A DNA stretch of 64,000 nt from Hydrogenophaga aromaticivorans (GTDB lineage Bacteria; Pseudomonadota; Gammaproteobacteria; Burkholderiales; Burkholderiaceae_C), in NCBI RefSeq assembly GCF_013387465.1, contig NZ_VYGV01000015.1:264895-328894 (forward strand), written 5' to 3'. Below the pieces are notes generated by a model. It made no database searches and was not told where the DNA came from. It saw only the letters and a program-made list of their open reading frames with translations. Positions 16,943 to 24,510 of this stretch are shown here, in pieces. The position numbers were made by a program, and so were the translations under genes. Each line of letters starts with the position of its first letter. Positions within the stretch are counted from its first letter, which is position 1.

Positions 16943-17269
16943 ATGCACCCACCTGGCAACGAAGCCCGAGACCCGGACGAAGACGGCGTCCATCTGCCTT
17001 CCGTCGAGGCCCTGACGGCCGGTACGCTGGCGCTCATGACCGGCTACGCTCAAGCTGCGGCGGACTGCCCGAATCGCAGCCTGATGGCGCGAAAACTGGT
17101 TTCCAACCTGTTCTTCCTGTCCGGGCACCCCCACGTCTCGCCGCTCATGCGGAACATGCTGGCCAACCTGCGCACGCGCTGGCAGCTGGCCGCAGAAGCC
17201 GCGCCAATGGCGGGCCCGGACCGGCAGCCCTCGCCGTTGTGGCATGCCGCACCGGTCAACGTGCAATGA
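16943..17269 (+). CDS. Uncharacterised protein of a putative Fur-controlled operon
   Basis: A 108-residue protein; I do not recognise a named family. Seen: acidic N-terminus, then a helical core (SVEALTAGTLALMTGYAQAA; ARKLVSNLFFLSGHPHVSP; MLANLRTRWQ) and a Pro-rich tail. No signal peptide. ATG 16943 follows GGAGAAGCCC and gives a compact protein; the long frame from 16220 is antisense to bfr. First gene of a four-gene operon whose stop and start codons overlap (ATGA) with the next gene. The Fur-like site upstream suggests iron-repressed expression. A role in iron homeostasis is inference from context only. Confidence 0.65.
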   Translation: MHPPGNEARDPDEDGVHLPSVEALTAGTLALMTGYAQAAADCPNRSLMARKLVSNLFFLSGHPHVSPLMRNMLANLRTRWQLAAEAAPMAGPDRQPSPLWHAAPVNVQ

Positions 17270-17682
17270 GCCGCGCGAGCGCCCTGCGGGCGACCGAGAT
17301 CAAGGCCTTCGTGCCGGCCAGGGACTTTGCGCTGTCCCGGCGCTTTTTCGCCGATCTGGGCTTCACCGAGTGCTCCGTGGGTGGCGGGGTCGCATCCTTC
17401 AGCGTCGACGGCTGTGCCTTCCTGCTGCAGGATTTCTACGAGAAGGCGCTGGCGGAAAACCTGGTCATGCATGTGCTGGTGCCGGATGTGGGCGCCTGGC
17501 GCGCGCATGTGGAGGCGCAGGACCTGGCCGGGCGTTACGGCGCACGCCTCACACCGTTGGTGCAACAGCCCTGGGGCATCACCGAGTTCGTGCTCATCGA
17601 TCCCTCCGGTGTGTGCTGGCACATCGGCCAGAACACGCCGGACTTCCCGCCCACGGGACGCCTGCCTGACAACCCCCCATGA
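17266..17682 (+). CDS. VOC-superfamily (glyoxalase/bleomycin-resistance fold) protein
   Basis: A 138-residue protein with two beta-alpha-beta-beta-beta units: first IKAFVPARDFALSRRFFADLGF, second VMHVLVPDVGAWRAHVEAQDL, ending TEFVLIDPSGVCWHIGQ. The expected VOC metal ligands are only partly evident: a His in the second unit (MHV) and a Glu in the last (TEF). It may therefore bind a ligand without catalysis. It overlaps the previous gene by ATGA and is in turn overlapped by the next ORF, so translation is probably coupled. Function within this putatively iron-regulated operon is unknown. Confidence 0.75.
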   Translation: MSRASALRATEIKAFVPARDFALSRRFFADLGFTECSVGGGVASFSVDGCAFLLQDFYEKALAENLVMHVLVPDVGAWRAHVEAQDLAGRYGARLTPLVQQPWGITEFVLIDPSGVCWHIGQNTPDFPPTGRLPDNPP

Positions 17683-18177
17683 CCGCCCACCCCGCCCATG
17701 AACCGCATGTCGTCACCCCCTCCGTGCGCGAACGCCTGGCGCAGATGCGTGCCGAAAAGGCCCTCGCTCACCGCCTGGGCTGGCTCGGGGCGGGCAAGCG
17801 TTGGGTGGCGTTTGCGTTGGCGGGGTGCGCCTGCGGATGCGGGAACGTCCCGGGCCGACGCGCTGGCCGACGCGCGGCCCACCGCTGAAGCCGCTCTGCC
17901 TCGCGGGGACGTGCCCATTCACGGCTGCGCCACCAGGGCGCTGCACGCCAGCTTGCGCCAGGCCATCCTGTGGCCGCTGCGCACCGGGGTGTCCGGTGGG
18001 CAGCCGCTGCACGCGCACCGTTTGCCCGCTGAAGCGCCGGCCCTGCAGCCCTGGGGGGCGTGGGCGTTTGCCTTCGCGGATATCGACGGCCACGTGATCC
18101 ATTGTGTGGACTGGGCCGAGCGGCAACCGTCGCCAGACGCGGCCCATGCCAACCCCCGCACAGGGAGAACCGGATGA
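17679..18177 (+). pseudogene. Frameshifted ORF of unknown function (third gene of the operon)
   Basis: Two frames look coding in succession. Frame 1: ATG 17679 overlaps the previous stop (ATGA) and encodes SVRERLAQMRAEKALAHRL with high-GC third positions to about 17815, but it closes at 17888. Frame 2: from about 17830 to 18177 the plus-one frame encodes DVPIHGCATRALHASLRQAI, QPWGAWAFAFADIDGHVIHC and a stop that overlaps the next ATG (ATGA). A single base difference between roughly 17800 and 17840 would join them into one protein of about 165 residues. Either a sequencing error, a recent inactivating mutation, or programmed frameshifting. The alternative start at 17698 in frame 2 gives an implausible Arg/Pro-rich N-terminus. 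Confidence 0.55.
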
Positions 18178-18611
18178 CCCAGCACAGCAGCACGGTGGTG
18201 CAACAGGCGACCTGCAACGAGTGGACCATGGCGCGGGAACTGGCGCAGGAACACGGGGTGCTGATGCGCCAGATCGGCGGTCTTCAAAGCCGCTGCACCG
18301 AGCTGCTGCGGTCTTCGTCCAGCCGCGTCGCTGCGCTGGAAGGCGAGAACCTGCGTCTGCGCGCCGAGCTGGTGCTGCTGCGCACCAGCGTGTTCTGGGG
18401 GTTGGGGGCGGCCACCGTGCTGCGCCGCCGATCACCGGCGGTGAGGTCGCGGCCACCGGTGGAGGCCGGCGCCCGGGAGGCCCAGGCGGTGATCTGCCAG
18501 ACCGGCTGCGTGGGCCATGCCCACCCCTGGCTGGACGCGGAGGGCCAGTGCCGGCGCAGCGGTCAGGCCTGCGACCGGGTGGGTGACGATGCGGAGGCCC
18601 TGCGTTCCTGA
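18174..18611 (+). CDS. Small coiled-coil protein with a DUF2325-like Cys/His motif
   Basis: A 145-residue protein. Seen: an N-terminal helical part with a leucine-rich coiled coil (ALEGENLRLRAELVLLRT), a short hydrophobic stretch, an Arg/Pro linker, and a C-terminal motif VICQTGCVGHAHPW followed by C-x5-G-x2-C. The motif closely parallels VICQVGCISHNAYW...C-x4-G-x2-C of the DUF2325 protein encoded at 29519, so I regard it as a shortened relative. Its Cys/His set could bind a metal. ATG 18174 has GGGAG upstream and overlaps the previous stop. Last gene of the putatively Fur-controlled operon and convergent with the DUF1513 gene. Confidence 0.65.
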   Translation: MTQHSSTVVQQATCNEWTMARELAQEHGVLMRQIGGLQSRCTELLRSSSSRVAALEGENLRLRAELVLLRTSVFWGLGAATVLRRRSPAVRSRPPVEAGAREAQAVICQTGCVGHAHPWLDAEGQCRRSGQACDRVGDDAEALRS

Positions 18612-18623
18612 GCGGCCGGTGCT

Positions 18624-19721
18624 TCAACCCGCCATCAGCACCCAGTGGTTTTCGATTTGCAGGGCCAGCGTGTCGCGGTCCGGAGCGCGCGTGTGCAAAG
18701 GCTCTGCGCCATCGGTGCCATCGGTGGCACCGTGCAACAACCCGACCTGCCCCCGGCTGCTGGCGAGCCACCACTGTTGGCGGTCCGAGGCCAGCGCGTA
18801 GGCCTCGACATGTTCGATGGCTTGGCGCCATCGGCCCTGCGCACCAAAAAGAGCCAGCTGGTTGACACGCGGACAGCTGACGGCAAAGCCGCCGCGCGGC
18901 AGGGCGCAGATGTCGCCCCCGTAGCCGGCCATTGCGGGCTGTCCCTCGGCCGCCCGCAGCGTGCGCCCGTCCCACACCGCCAGCACGGGGGCGGCCCGCC
19001 GCGCCGCTTGGTCGGGGTGTTCGGCCTGCAGCGCGATGCCCAGCGTGCCGCTGACCGGGTCCCAGGCCAGGTGGCGGATGCTCAGGTGTGGATCGTCCAG
19101 GCGCCATTGCCCGAGCAGCTCGCCGCTGGCAGGGTGCAGCGCCACCAGCGATGCGTCCATGCGGCCGCGTTCGCGTTTGCTGCGCCCGGTTTCGGGCAAG
19201 GTGGGGATGCCGCCGTTGGCCACCATCAGCGTGCCCGCGGGCAGCCCGCCCACGGCCTGCGGCAGGGCCAGCAATTCGTGCGGGTCCATGCCGTGCGTGG
19301 CCCACTCGCCGGTCTTGTCCAGCGATGCCGCGTCGCGCACGCCCAGCCGGCCCTGTGCGGTGTCGAGGTCGGTCTCGGTGGTCCAGAGCGTGGCGCCGTC
19401 GGCGCTGGTGATCACGTGGCCGTTGAAGCGGCGGTCGCCGTCGATCCAGTGCCACTGCGCTTTGGCCTGACCGGGTCGCCAGCGCAGCAGCCAGTCGCCG
19501 GGGCGGCGCGCCACGGCCAGCACGCTGCCGCCCGCCTCGGCCCACAGCCCGTGCGCGCGCGTCGGCACGACCAGCGAACACTGCACCGACCATTGGCTGT
19601 CGTCCGCCGACAGCAGACCGATGCGCTGCTCTTGATCCTGTTGCCAGGCGGCGAGCAGGGTGGTTCGGTGCTGCCGCGCAGCCCATGCCGACGGCAAAGC
19701 CATGCTGCCCGCCCAAAGCAT
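18624..19721 (-). CDS. DUF1513 protein of the imelysin operon
   Basis: About 365 residues, exported, DUF1513 family, predicted beta-propeller. Seen: N-terminal export signal MLWAGSMALPSAWA preceded in frame by ARRHV, suggesting a Tat-type twin-arginine, so the true start may lie slightly upstream (GTG 19724 or beyond). Repeated motifs GHVITSADGATLWTTETD, GMDPHELLALP and GTLMVANGGIPT are characteristic. Extension to 19856 was rejected because it crosses a hairpin repeat. Last gene of the imelysin / di-heme oxidase / imelysin / DUF1513 cluster on this strand. By family context it is periplasmic and linked to iron; enzymatic function unknown. Confidence 0.8.
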   Translation of the reverse strand: MLWAGSMALPSAWAARQHRTTLLAAWQQDQEQRIGLLSADDSQWSVQCSLVVPTRAHGLWAEAGGSVLAVARRPGDWLLRWRPGQAKAQWHWIDGDRRFNGHVITSADGATLWTTETDLDTAQGRLGVRDAASLDKTGEWATHGMDPHELLALPQAVGGLPAGTLMVANGGIPTLPETGRSKRERGRMDASLVALHPASGELLGQWRLDDPHLSIRHLAWDPVSGTLGIALQAEHPDQAARRAAPVLAVWDGRTLRAAEGQPAMAGYGGDICALPRGGFAVSCPRVNQLALFGAQGRWRQAIEHVEAYALASDRQQWWLASSRGQVGLLHGATDGTDGAEPLHTRAPDRDTLALQIENHWVLMAG

Positions 19722-19753
19722 CACATGGCGGCGTGCGATGCCTTCACCCAGCG

Positions 19754-19834
19754 GCCACCGCGGAACCGGCTTTGCCGGGCCGCTGGTGGCGTCCCCCCTC
19801 AGGGGGGAAGACGCCGGAGGCGGCGCAGGGGGTC
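19754..19834 (+). repeat. 3'-UTR hairpin repeat, copy 2
   Basis: Inner stem CCGGC/GCCGG; outer arms GCCACC (19754-19759) and GGTGGC (19785-19790) pair; then the C/G hairpin CCCCCCTCAGGGGGG and CGCC-GGA-GGCG. The G-rich end is 5 nt from the stop codon of the imelysin gene at 19840. Confidence 0.85.
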
Positions 19835-19839
19835 TCTTT

Positions 19840-20919
19840 CTAATCACCGTCCGCATCGGAAAATCCCAGCGGCACGTCCAGCGCCGAAGCGACCTCGCCC
19901 TGGTAGAGCGTGGTCACCGTTTTCATGGTCCTCGAGAGCGCCATGAGTTCGCGTTCGCCCGGCTGCGCCGGCAAACCCGCCACAGCGGCCGAGACGGCGT
20001 CCAGTGCCTGCCCCCAGCGCCCGGCCAGCGCGATGTGGCCCTTGCCCATCAGCAGGGCCTCGATCGGGATCAGCGCCTGGCCGGGTGGTGGGGGCTCGGT
20101 GCGTTGCGCTGGCTGCAGCTGGGCCTGAGCGTTCAACGCCTGCCACTGGGTGCGCCATTCGGCGAGGTTGTCGGCCATGCGCTGGCGGGCAAAGGCCGGC
20201 CGATGCCCTTGGCCGGCGGTCTTGGCACGCTGCAGCGGCTGCTCGATCTCGATCCAGCGCAGGCGCTCCAGGCCGCCGAGCCACTGGTTGATCCATTCCG
20301 CGAAGGCGCCGCGGGCGGCGTCTTCGTCGGCGGTCCAGTCGCGGGCCGCCAGGGCATCGAAGCCCTCGCGCAGGGCGCGGGCCTCGGCTTCGATGCCTTC
20401 GGCGATCAGCACGAGGTAGGGGCAGTGGTTGTCGGAGGGCTGGCCAGCCAACAGCCGCTCCATGCCCGGAAAGCCCTTGGCCGGGGTACCGATGCGCTCC
20501 ATGTCGGCGAGCGTTTTCGGCGCGCGCGCCAGGGCCTTGTCCAGCAGGGCCGGCCGTGCGGGCCAGAAGTCGATCTGGCGCTGCGAGCGCCGCTCGATCA
20601 CCGGGCCGAGGCCGGGGGTGGCGAGGGCTTGCCAGGCCAGCAGGGCCTGGCGCCAGGCGTCCAGCAGCGGGGCTGGCGTGGCTGGGCCGGCGCAGTGGGT
20701 CCGGGCTGCCACGCTCAGGGCTTGCGCCGCGGTCTCGAAAGTGCGCGCCAGGGGTGGCAGGTGCAGACCGTACAGGCCTTGCAGGGCCTGCTCGCCGCTG
20801 TAGTAGGGGAAGGCCACCGGGCCGCTGGTCTGGGCCCACACGGGGGTGGCTGGCAGCACCGCGCCAGCGGCCAGCGCCGCCAGCAGCCGGCGCCGCGTCA
20901 GTTTGTCTGAGGGCTTCAT
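19840..20919 (-). CDS. Tat-exported imelysin-family protein
   Basis: A 359-residue peptidase-M75/imelysin-like protein. Seen: Tat signal TRRRLLAALAAGAVLPATPVWA (part shown: RRRLLAALAAGAVLP) at residues 7-28, then an all-helical core with GLYGLHLPPLARTFETAA, QIDFWPARP, and GFPGMERLLAG, which replaces the canonical GxHxxE motif of the family. Loss of His suggests ligand binding differs from the other imelysin at 22570. ATG 20919 overlaps the upstream stop (TGATG), so translation is coupled to the di-heme oxidase. The alternative frame starting 20935 is a shadow. Periplasmic, presumably linked to iron uptake by context. Confidence 0.82.
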   Translation of the reverse strand: MKPSDKLTRRRLLAALAAGAVLPATPVWAQTSGPVAFPYYSGEQALQGLYGLHLPPLARTFETAAQALSVAARTHCAGPATPAPLLDAWRQALLAWQALATPGLGPVIERRSQRQIDFWPARPALLDKALARAPKTLADMERIGTPAKGFPGMERLLAGQPSDNHCPYLVLIAEGIEAEARALREGFDALAARDWTADEDAARGAFAEWINQWLGGLERLRWIEIEQPLQRAKTAGQGHRPAFARQRMADNLAEWRTQWQALNAQAQLQPAQRTEPPPPGQALIPIEALLMGKGHIALAGRWGQALDAVSAAVAGLPAQPGERELMALSRTMKTVTTLYQGEVASALDVPLGFSDADGD

Positions 20920-22424
20920 CAAAGCGACTCGACAAACTTCACGAGCGCTGCGCGGTCGCGGGCGTTGAACTTGAGCACCTGGTCCTTGGCCGCCTGCGCC
21001 TCGCCACCATGCCAGAGCACGGCTTCTAGCACGCCGTTGGCGCGGCCGTCGTGCAGCAGGCGCTGGTGGCCGTTGACGTCCTTGAACAGGCCGATGCCCC
21101 ACAGCGGTGGCGTCTTCCATTGCCGGCCGTTGGCGAGGAAATCGGGTCGGCCGTCGGCCAGCGCTTCGCCCATGTCGTGCAGCAGCAGGTCGGTGTAGGG
21201 CCAGATGCGCTGGCCGCTGATGCGGGCGCTGGTCAAGCGGGGGAACAAGGTGTTGCCGGTGGTGTAGCTGGGCCGGTGGCAGGTGGCGCACTGTGCCTGC
21301 GCGAACAGCGCCTGGCCGCGCAGCACCTGCGGGTTGTCGGGCTGGCGGCGCGCGGCCGGGGCCAGGGTCGCGGTGTAGAAGACCACCTGGCTCAGCGTTT
21401 CGTCGTCGATCTCGGGCACCTGCGCCGTGGCCTGGGCGGACGGGATCAGGCCGTCGTGGCCGCTGCGCTTGCCGCCGCCGTGCGGGGCGGCCTGGCAATC
21501 CTTCTGCGCGGCGGTGCAGGCCTCCTGCCAGAACACGCTGGTGGTGATGCCCATGTCGCCGTTGAAGGCGCCCGCGCTCTGGTGCGCGATGCTGCCGGTG
21601 TTGGCCTTCCAGCCGAAGCGGCCGATGACTTCTTTCTGCGCGAAGGCGTCCCACACGCGGTTGGGCTGGCCCTTGATGGGGCCGGGCGCCGCGGCCTGGT
21701 CGCGCGCGTTGGCCAGGATCTCGCTCTCGGGAATGGCTTCGATCAGGCCCAGTCCGGCCAGGTGCGGCGCGATGCGCGGGCTGAGCATCACGCCCGGGCT
21801 CATCGGTCCATAGCCCAGCTGGGTGAGTTGGTAGTGCGGCTTCTGCAGGGTGTAGCGCGTGCCATCGGCAAAGCGGCCGCGGACCGGCGTGCTGCGGATT
21901 TCAACCTGGCCCTCGGGCTTGACGCCCTGGATGCCGGCGTTGTTGAACTGGTCGCCGTAGGTCGGGTCGGGCACCACACCCGCGTGCGGGGCGGGCGTGC
22001 CGGGCTTGGAAAGGCGGATCAGCAGCGCGACGGTGTTCTCCGGCTCGGGGCCCAGGGTGCGCTTCCAGTCCGGCGGTGCACCGCGGCCGTCCATCACGTG
22101 GCAGCCGGCGCAGGAGCGTGCGATGAAGTGCGGGCCCAGGCCGTCGCGCGCGGTGGTGGAGGCGGGCGCTTCGACCCAGTTGCGTTTGAAGAACGAGTTG
22201 CCGATCACGAAGCGGGTGCGCTCCGGATCGTCCAGGTTGGCGTGCGGGAACGAGAAGGCGTTGCGGCCGGTGGCGAAGACCGTGGCCTGGCCGCCCGTGC
22301 GTTCGCCCAGCGGGTCCGGGTCGGTTTCCGCGGTGGTGGGTCCGTGCAGGGCGAACACCGCCGAACCGGCGGCGATCGCCCCCATGGCTAGCGCGGTGCG
22401 CGTGGCTGTGGGAAAAGTGGACAT
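20919..22424 (-). CDS. Di-heme oxidoreductase (thiol oxidoreductase-like, DHOR/DUF1111 family)
   Basis: A 501-residue exported c-type cytochrome related to bacterial cytochrome c peroxidases. Seen: N-terminal hydrophobic export segment (TALAMGAIAAGSAVFALHG), first haem site C105-A-G-C-H109, second haem site C379-A-T-C-H383, and conserved DGRGAPPDW and PPLWGIG. ATG 22424 begins the signal; the frame to 22580 crosses a hairpin repeat and was rejected. Encoded between two imelysin genes, overlapping the next by TGATG. Family context suggests periplasmic redox chemistry associated with iron handling; the substrate is not established. Confidence 0.85.
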   Translation of the reverse strand: MSTFPTATRTALAMGAIAAGSAVFALHGPTTAETDPDPLGERTGGQATVFATGRNAFSFPHANLDDPERTRFVIGNSFFKRNWVEAPASTTARDGLGPHFIARSCAGCHVMDGRGAPPDWKRTLGPEPENTVALLIRLSKPGTPAPHAGVVPDPTYGDQFNNAGIQGVKPEGQVEIRSTPVRGRFADGTRYTLQKPHYQLTQLGYGPMSPGVMLSPRIAPHLAGLGLIEAIPESEILANARDQAAAPGPIKGQPNRVWDAFAQKEVIGRFGWKANTGSIAHQSAGAFNGDMGITTSVFWQEACTAAQKDCQAAPHGGGKRSGHDGLIPSAQATAQVPEIDDETLSQVVFYTATLAPAARRQPDNPQVLRGQALFAQAQCATCHRPSYTTGNTLFPRLTSARISGQRIWPYTDLLLHDMGEALADGRPDFLANGRQWKTPPLWGIGLFKDVNGHQRLLHDGRANGVLEAVLWHGGEAQAAKDQVLKFNARDRAALVKFVESL

Positions 22425-22478
22425 GGCGAAGAAGTCCGAAAAATGCAGACTGGCTGCAGAAGGAGGGGCGTTTTCATG

Positions 22479-22561
22479 GATGCCGTGGAACTGGCTTTGC
22501 CAGGCCACAGGCATCGCCCCCTTGAGGGGGTGACGCGCCGCAGGCGCGGCGCGAGGGTGGG
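22479..22561 (+). repeat. 3'-UTR hairpin repeat, copy 3
   Basis: Here even the inner stem has changed in a paired way (CTGGC/GCCAG in place of CCGGC/GCCGG). Outer arms GATGCC (22479-22484) and GGCATC (22510-22515) pair, as do GTGG and CCAC. C/G hairpin CCCCCTTGAGGGGG, then GCGCC-GCA-GGCGC. G-rich end 8 nt from the stop of the imelysin gene at 22570. Confidence 0.85.
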
Positions 22562-22569
22562 CCGTTGAT

Positions 22570-23769
22570 TCAGGGTTCAACCAGCGTCAGCTTGGCGATG
22601 CCGACGGCGGAAGCGGACTCCACCAGCAGCTTGGACTGTTCGACCAGGCTGGCGATGGTCTTCTCGACGGCCGGGCGGCCGGCCGAGCCCTTGAAGATGG
22701 CGCGGTCGAACGGCGCAGGAATGGCTTCGGCGCCACTCACCGATCCAGCGATCTGGGCCGTGGTCTTCTCGGCCAGAGCCGGGTTTTTGGCGGCCACCAG
22801 GTCGCGCACGCCCGGCCCTTCCAGCTGGCTGCCGTCGCGCTTCTGGTACTGGCCCAGCCACACGTTCTGGATGCCCTTGGCGTTGGTCACCACGTCGCGG
22901 TGCGTGTTGTCGGAGAAGCAGGAGTGTTCGTCTTCCTGGTCCTGCGAGTTCAGCGCCACTTCCATGCGTTCGCCGGAAAGCTCACCGCGCGAGAGCGAAC
23001 CCAGGCCGACGATGATCTTGCGCACCGATTCCTTGCCACCCTTCTCGAACCTGGCGCGGTAGTTCTTCGCGTTCGGCTCCCAGGCCTTGACCATGGCCGA
23101 CAGGTCGTCGACCAGCAGCTCGGTGGCGGTGCTCAGGTACTGGGCGCGGCGCTCGGCGTTTTCGCCCTTGCCTTTCACGTAGTCTTCAAAAGAGCGCTGG
23201 CCCGGGCCGGCCTCGCTCACGTCCTGGCCCCAGAGCAGGAACTCGATGGCGTGCCAGCCGGCGCTGATGTTCTCTTCACCGCCGCGCTCGTTGGCCTTGG
23301 TCAGCGCGGCCTTGGTGATCTTGAACTTGGGGTTGTTGACCATGCCGGCCTTGGGTTTGCCCGTCACGAAGTCCACATAGGCCTCGTCCAGCGGCCAGGC
23401 GTTGATCTGGCCTTCGGGGCCGTTGGCGTCGTCGATCGGGCCGCCGTAGAAACGGAAGGCCTCGGTCTGTCCGTAGAACTCGCGCGCGTCCAGCCAGGCC
23501 TTGCGCGCCTTGTTCAGGCCTTCGGCCGAAGGGGCGGCGATGAAGGCGGCGATGGTGGCCTGCAGGTCCTTGGCCGCGGCCAGGGTGTCGGCGTAGTTGG
23601 CGTGCACCAGCGCGGCGTAGTGCGTGGCCACCGCCTTGTGGTCCACCGCGGCTGCGGCGGCTGCGGCGGCCGTGGTGGCCATGGGCGTGGCGGCGTGGGC
23701 GGGCAGGCTGGCGAACAGCGTGCTGGCGGTCAGGGTGGCCATCGCCAGGGTCAGGGCTCGCAGTTGCAT
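22570..23769 (-). CDS. Imelysin-family iron-regulated periplasmic protein (EfeO/IrpA-like)
   Basis: A 399-residue imelysin (peptidase M75 domain) protein. Seen: Sec signal peptide (residues 1-26, cleavage after AHA), a poly-Ala stretch at 33-41, and the hallmark GWHAIEFLLWGQD carrying Gly171, His173 and Glu176 (GxHxxE). Also NAWPLDEAYVDF and the acidic NSQDQEDEHSCFSDNTHRD region. Imelysins are periplasmic or outer-membrane lipoproteins linked to high-affinity iron uptake; no proteolysis is established for most. First gene of its operon, with a Fur-like box 22-40 bp upstream of the ATG. Confidence 0.9.
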   Translation of the reverse strand: MQLRALTLAMATLTASTLFASLPAHAATPMATTAAAAAAAAVDHKAVATHYAALVHANYADTLAAAKDLQATIAAFIAAPSAEGLNKARKAWLDAREFYGQTEAFRFYGGPIDDANGPEGQINAWPLDEAYVDFVTGKPKAGMVNNPKFKITKAALTKANERGGEENISAGWHAIEFLLWGQDVSEAGPGQRSFEDYVKGKGENAERRAQYLSTATELLVDDLSAMVKAWEPNAKNYRARFEKGGKESVRKIIVGLGSLSRGELSGERMEVALNSQDQEDEHSCFSDNTHRDVVTNAKGIQNVWLGQYQKRDGSQLEGPGVRDLVAAKNPALAEKTTAQIAGSVSGAEAIPAPFDRAIFKGSAGRPAVEKTIASLVEQSKLLVESASAVGIAKLTLVEP

Positions 23770-23790
23770 GAAAACTCCTTCGGTAAAGTT

Positions 23791-23809
23791 AATGAGAACG
23801 ATTCTAGTT
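23791..23809 (-). promoter_or_regulatory. Fur-box-like site of the imelysin operon
   Basis: AATGAGAACGATTCTAGTT resembles the betaproteobacterial Fur consensus built on AATGAGAATGATTCTCATT, differing at a few positions. Positioned directly upstream of the imelysin start, within AT-rich promoter-like sequence. Confidence 0.6.
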
Positions 23810-23856
23810 TAGTTTATTGCCCGAGTGGCGTCTCCCTGAAGTTGGCTTGATGCAAA

Positions 23857-24192
23857 TCAAGCGGATGGGGAAGTCGGCCCGGACAGACCCACCCCGGAAA
23901 CCGGTGAAGGCCGGGCTTGCCAGGCGTTCAGGACGGCGGATGACGGCCGGTAGCACGGGTGGCGCCCGTGTGTGCCGGCGGGCAGCAGCAAGCCGGCGTA
24001 GCTCAGTGTCTGCAGCATGCGGTACACGGTGCTGTAGGCCATCGGCACACCGCGCCGGGTCAGGCCGGCGTAGACCTCGGCGCCGGTGCTCGCCTGGTCA
24101 CCGGCCAGGCAGAACTGGCTCAGCACCTCCAGGCGGCTGAAAGTCTGGCGCAGACCGGCGGCCTGCAGCGGGACCGCAAGGGGGTGGTGCAT
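23857..24192 (-). CDS. Fur-family regulator lacking the C-terminal metal/dimer domain
   Basis: A 111-residue protein. Seen: a Fur-type winged helix (LRQTFSRLEVLSQF; STGAEVYAGLTRRG; STVYRMLQTLSYAGLL, about residues 14-70). It then stops in a Pro/Ser-rich tail (RPSPVSGVGLSGPTSPSA). The His-rich HHxHxxC metal site and dimerisation half of Fur (usual length 135-150) are absent. It may bind DNA as a competitor or heterodimer partner, or be a decayed regulator. Last gene of the TonB-receptor operon, 6 bp after DUF3325. Confidence 0.75.
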   Translation of the reverse strand: MHHPLAVPLQAAGLRQTFSRLEVLSQFCLAGDQASTGAEVYAGLTRRGVPMAYSTVYRMLQTLSYAGLLLPAGTHGRHPCYRPSSAVLNAWQARPSPVSGVGLSGPTSPSA

Positions 24193-24198
24193 GGGCCG

Positions 24199-24510
24199 TC
24201 AGCCGATGGCCAGCGCGCGCAGCCAGCGCGGCCGCCAGCTCAGGGTCAGGGCCACGGCCACCGCGCTGCCGGCCATCAGCATGATCCAGACCAGCGCGGC
24301 CATGGAGGGCCGGTCGGCCATCAGACAGGCCAGCAGCGAGAGCAGCAGCGCCAGCGCGCCCAGGCCGCGCAGCAGCTGGCGGGTGCGGGGGGCTTGTGAG
24401 GCCGGCCGGTGCATCACCTGGCCCCAGTGCACCTCCATCGCCAGGGCCAGCCAGGCCATGCCGCTCAGCGACAGCGCGGTGGCGGCGATCAGCCAGGACA
24501 GCTCAGACAT
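24199..24510 (-). CDS. DUF3325 small membrane protein
   Basis: A 103-residue inner-membrane protein with three predicted hydrophobic segments (about 5-25, 50-66 and 70-90) and the family pattern LALAMEVHWGQV and MADRPSMAALVWIML. DUF3325 proteins are repeatedly encoded with PepSY and DUF3649 proteins beside TonB-dependent receptors, which is the case here. Function unknown; probably part of an inner-membrane ferric-siderophore reduction or release apparatus. Overlaps the PepSY gene by 8 bp. Confidence 0.8.
   Translation of the reverse strand: MSELSWLIAATALSLSGMAWLALAMEVHWGQVMHRPASQAPRTRQLLRGLGALALLLSLLACLMADRPSMAALVWIMLMAGSAVAVALTLSWRPRWLRALAIG

Noticed and set aside
17698..18177. Reading the frame from ATG 17698 as one intact gene
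   Set aside because: Its first 45 residues are Arg/Pro/Ser-rich, unlike the codon pattern of the area, and it would ignore the ATGA-coupled start at 17679. A frameshifted gene fits better.
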